Below, piece after piece: positions 62,369-64,000 of a stretch of DNA of 64,000 nt. The notes under the pieces were generated by a model that was given only the letters and a program-made list of their open reading frames with translations, did not search any database and was not told the origin of the DNA. Made by a program: the position numbers and the translations under genes. Position 1 is the first letter of the stretch. The number at the start of each line of letters is the position of its first letter. This DNA comes from Bacteroidota bacterium (GTDB taxonomy: Bacteria > Bacteroidota > Bacteroidia > Flavobacteriales > Weeksellaceae), in NCBI GenBank assembly GCA_023393915.1, contig JAEXBS010000021.1, forward strand, positions 130,604-194,603, in the 5' to 3' direction.

Positions 62369-63028
62369 TCAATCTTTTTTAAAATTTTCCATTTCTTTAT
62401 AAAACTCCATTGCTTTCATCACAGGTTTTCCACCTGAACCTGTAATCAAATTCCTAAACCATTTTTTGTCCAAGTTTTCAGGTTTATGGTTTTTATATAG
62501 CCAATAAGTCAAAAACACAAATGCACCTGTTACTATTACTTGTAAGATGATATATCCAAGTCCGACATCCTGCGGAAACCATTTGTTGCTCAAATAGAAT
62601 GTGGTGTAAAATGGAATTTGTAAACACATTCCTTTAGCGTGGTTGATGATAGATAATTGTAAGCGTGATAATTGCTGTTGAATTTCCATTATGCTTCCGT
62701 TATAATTAACATTATTCGCCCATACAAGATGTTTTATATAATCAGCAAGTCCTTTTATATTAACTAGAGTGATTACTGAAATTGAAACGATAAAATAATT
62801 TAAGGAAGAGGAATAGTTTGAAATAGAATAAACCAATAAGTAGCTTAAAAGTAAAATGTAAAGGATAAAAGCTACTATCCCTGCTGTTTTTAATGTTATC
62901 AGCGACTTTAAAGAAGTCTTGACTTTATTGTTGGTAACTTCTTTTAAAAGCAACTCATTAATTGCTAATGTTTTTTCAATTTTAGCGTTTTGTGATTTCC
63001 AAATGCTAATCAATTCTGTATTTTCCAT
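62369..63028 (-). CDS. Membrane protein paired with an ECF sigma factor
   Basis: 219 aa. A soluble, charged N-terminus of about 45 residues is followed by membrane helices at about 48-70, 78-96, 140-155 and 165-185. The start lies one base after the sigma factor stop, so the two are made together. That position and the topology (cytoplasmic N-terminus, then membrane part) fit an anti-sigma factor, but no zinc anti-sigma (HxxxCxxC) motif is present. I know similar pairs in Bacteroidota only as sigma factor plus hypothetical. Confidence 0.65.
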   Translation of the reverse strand: MENTELISIWKSQNAKIEKTLAINELLLKEVTNNKVKTSLKSLITLKTAGIVAFILYILLLSYLLVYSISNYSSSLNYFIVSISVITLVNIKGLADYIKHLVWANNVNYNGSIMEIQQQLSRLQLSIINHAKGMCLQIPFYTTFYLSNKWFPQDVGLGYIILQVIVTGAFVFLTYWLYKNHKPENLDKKWFRNLITGSGGKPVMKAMEFYKEMENFKKD

Positions 63029-63029
63029 T

Positions 63030-63551
63030 TTATTTATCTTTTAATTGAAAAAATTTTTCTTTAAAGTTGTTTTTGATACGATTAATTTTAGTGGCTACAT
63101 TCGTTTCAGAAATACCAATTATTTGAGCTATTTCTTTATGGCTCTTTTCTTCCAAATAAAGTAACATTAGTGCCTTGTCCAAATCCTTTAGTTGCGAAAT
63201 CAATTGTTGTAAAATTTTCAAATCCATTTCTGTGTCTTCATTAAAAATATCGTCAGAAAAATCTATAATTCCGTTTATCAAAGGATTTGCTATTTTTCTT
63301 CTGCTATTTTCTTTTCGGTAAAAGGATATGGCAACATTTAATGAAATTCGGTATATCCAAGTTGAGTGCTTGAATTTGTCGTCATAATTATCAAACGATT
63401 TCCATAACTGAATAATAATTTCCTGAGAAAGGTCTTGTCGGTCTTCTACATTTTTGCAATACATATTCGTAACCTTATAGATTATTCCTTTATTGGATTG
63501 AATAATGGATAGGAATATTTCCGTTTTTTCAATTGCATCCATTCTTTTCAT
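63030..63551 (-). CDS. ECF-type RNA polymerase sigma factor
   Basis: 173 aa sigma-70 family protein with only regions 2 and 4. Region 2 (about 20-85) has DLSQEIIIQLWKSFDNY and STWIYRISLNVAISFYRK, the -10 recognition helix; region 4 (about 115-165) has LYLEEKSHKEIAQIIGISETNVATKINR, a helix-turn-helix for the -35 box. The start may be the methionine at residue 4 (63542). It overlaps the small lipoprotein gene upstream by about 20 bases and the membrane gene follows one base later. Confidence 0.9.
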   Translation of the reverse strand: MKRMDAIEKTEIFLSIIQSNKGIIYKVTNMYCKNVEDRQDLSQEIIIQLWKSFDNYDDKFKHSTWIYRISLNVAISFYRKENSRRKIANPLINGIIDFSDDIFNEDTEMDLKILQQLISQLKDLDKALMLLYLEEKSHKEIAQIIGISETNVATKINRIKNNFKEKFFQLKDK

Positions 63552-63726
63552 TTATCAATAAATATGTTGTATTGCTGATTTGTTCCTTATTCTTATTAAG
63601 TTCTTTTACGATTTTGTCGGAACAGGAACAGTAATGGTTTCTTGTAATTGTTATTCCACATCCTGTTGTCAAGGTAAGAATTGAGATCAGTGCAATAATT
63701 TTGACCTTGTTCTGTCTATTTCCCAT
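63529..63726 (-). CDS. Small cysteine-containing lipoprotein
   Basis: 65 aa. A signal peptide with lipobox LTTGC (cysteine near residue 23) leads to a short mature part with a CSCSDK segment and a last cysteine near the end. No family is recognised. It overlaps the sigma factor start and is first in this three-gene unit, so it may be sensed or controlled along with it. Small size makes the call less certain. Confidence 0.55.
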   Translation of the reverse strand: MGNRQNKVKIIALISILTLTTGCGITITRNHYCSCSDKIVKELNKNKEQISNTTYLLINEKNGCN

Positions 63727-63768
63727 TCGCTTAAATAATTAAAAGTTTAATTTACCGTTTACTTAATT

Positions 63769-63796
63769 ATTCGTACGAAGGGTCAAAATATCACAG
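63769..63796 (-). promoter_or_regulatory. Possible ECF-type promoter before the sigma-factor unit
   Basis: On the minus strand TGTGATATTTTGACC is followed by CGTACGAATAAT about 43 bases before the lipoprotein ATG. The pair resembles TGTnAC...TTTT / CGTA-type promoters that I associate with self-regulated Bacteroidota ECF sigma factors. No TAnnTTTG box is seen nearby. This is a pattern judgement only. Confidence 0.35.
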
Positions 63797-63842
63797 AATT
63801 TTCAAAAAATATTTTTTCAAGGTGTCAAAATGGGAAATTTGA

Positions 63843-64000
63843 TGCCCGTAGGTGTGGTGCGTTACGCTTGCCCATAACGGATCAGGCGCTTGGCGCACGT
63901 GCTGGAGCATTGCTCCAAGCGCGTGTTAGAGGACAGTCCCGAAGGGCTGTACTCCGGCAAGCGCCTGATCCGTTGAGAGGGAAGCCCGGAGGGATTTCCT
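63843..64000 (-). repeat. Structured cassette-boundary repeat, copy 3 (runs off the window)
   Basis: A perfect 17-base inverted repeat, AACGGATCAGGCGCTTG (63876-63892) with CAAGCGCCTGATCCGTT (63958-63974), encloses 65 bases that fold into two further hairpins: one around TGGAGC-ATT-GCTCCA (63903-63917) extended by CACG/CGTG, the other around CCC-GAA-GGG with flanking CTGT/ACAG-type pairing. Right after it the hairpin half TTGAGAGG with GGAAGCCCGGAGGGATTTCC repeats copy 1 and is cut by the window end. Confidence 0.75.

Noticed and set aside
61360..64000. CRISPR array at the repeats near the window end
   Set aside because: Repeats are few, long, folded and of unequal length, with genes between them; no regular short repeat-spacer pattern and no cas genes.

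Overview
The window reads as a chromosome segment of a Bacteroidota bacterium of the order Flavobacteriales, most likely near the Weeksellaceae/Chryseobacterium group. Support comes from promoters of the Bacteroidota type (-7 box TAnnTTTG, often 4-10 bases before the ATG), an archaeal/eukaryal-type ProS, a DnaG without zinc ligands, a DnaJ with half of the usual zinc-finger repeats, BT_3928/DoxX and DUF1599 genes next to tpiA, and an RND pump fused to its outer-membrane channel. The species cannot be named from sequence alone.

Layout. (1) 1-1643: an arsenic pair, an ArsC-like phosphatase-fold reductase overlapping an ACR3 arsenite exporter, closed by a hairpin and a tRNA-like 3' remnant. (2) 1988-7861, minus strand: a tightly packed light/carotenoid cluster with a MarR regulator, phytoene desaturase, SRPBCC protein, carotene hydroxylase, lycopene cyclase, lipocalin, photolyase/cryptochrome, IPP isomerase and a TIGR01777 epimerase. 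It is decayed: crtI is a 52-codon stump, no crtB is present, and the MarR gene has an in-frame stop. A palindromic MarR-type operator still covers its promoter. (3) 7890-9486: a gene-poor scar with a heavily mutated large serine recombinase pseudogene next to an intact tRNA-Arg(ACG).

(4) 9538-48444: a conserved chromosomal backbone. It carries a BtuF/FhuD-like binding protein, mtgA, a Gcr-family membrane protein, DUF721 and recF, a UbiA-like membrane protein, a giant alpha-2-macroglobulin, a run of small unknown genes, glycosyltransferases, RNA and protein methyltransferases, a ZIP transporter, outer-membrane proteins, proS, mntH with a clean palindromic operator, grpE-dnaJ, clpP, dnaG, folP, the DUF1599-DoxX-TerB-like-S9 peptidase-tpiA series, prmA and a mannose-6-phosphate isomerase-like cupin.

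(5) 48755-64000: a visibly more A+T-rich accessory region. It begins at a tRNA-Arg(TCT) gene and a degraded tRNA-Pro 3' end, followed by an IS3/IS407-type insertion sequence with an AATT target duplication. Next is a minus-strand metal-resistance block: TetR regulator, lipoprotein, His-rich exported protein, CzcA-TolC fusion, CzcB adaptor, CxxCH haem-binding protein, P-type ATPase and a C-terminally cut cupin. A nearly identical 40-bp promoter/operator lies before both the tetR gene and the cupin gene. From about 61.35 kb to the window end the DNA becomes an array of unrelated minus-strand ORF units separated by long, multiply hairpinned repeats that share an AACGGATCAGGC module. One unit carries an ECF sigma factor with a candidate membrane partner. 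This cassette-like array is the least explained and most interesting structure in the window.
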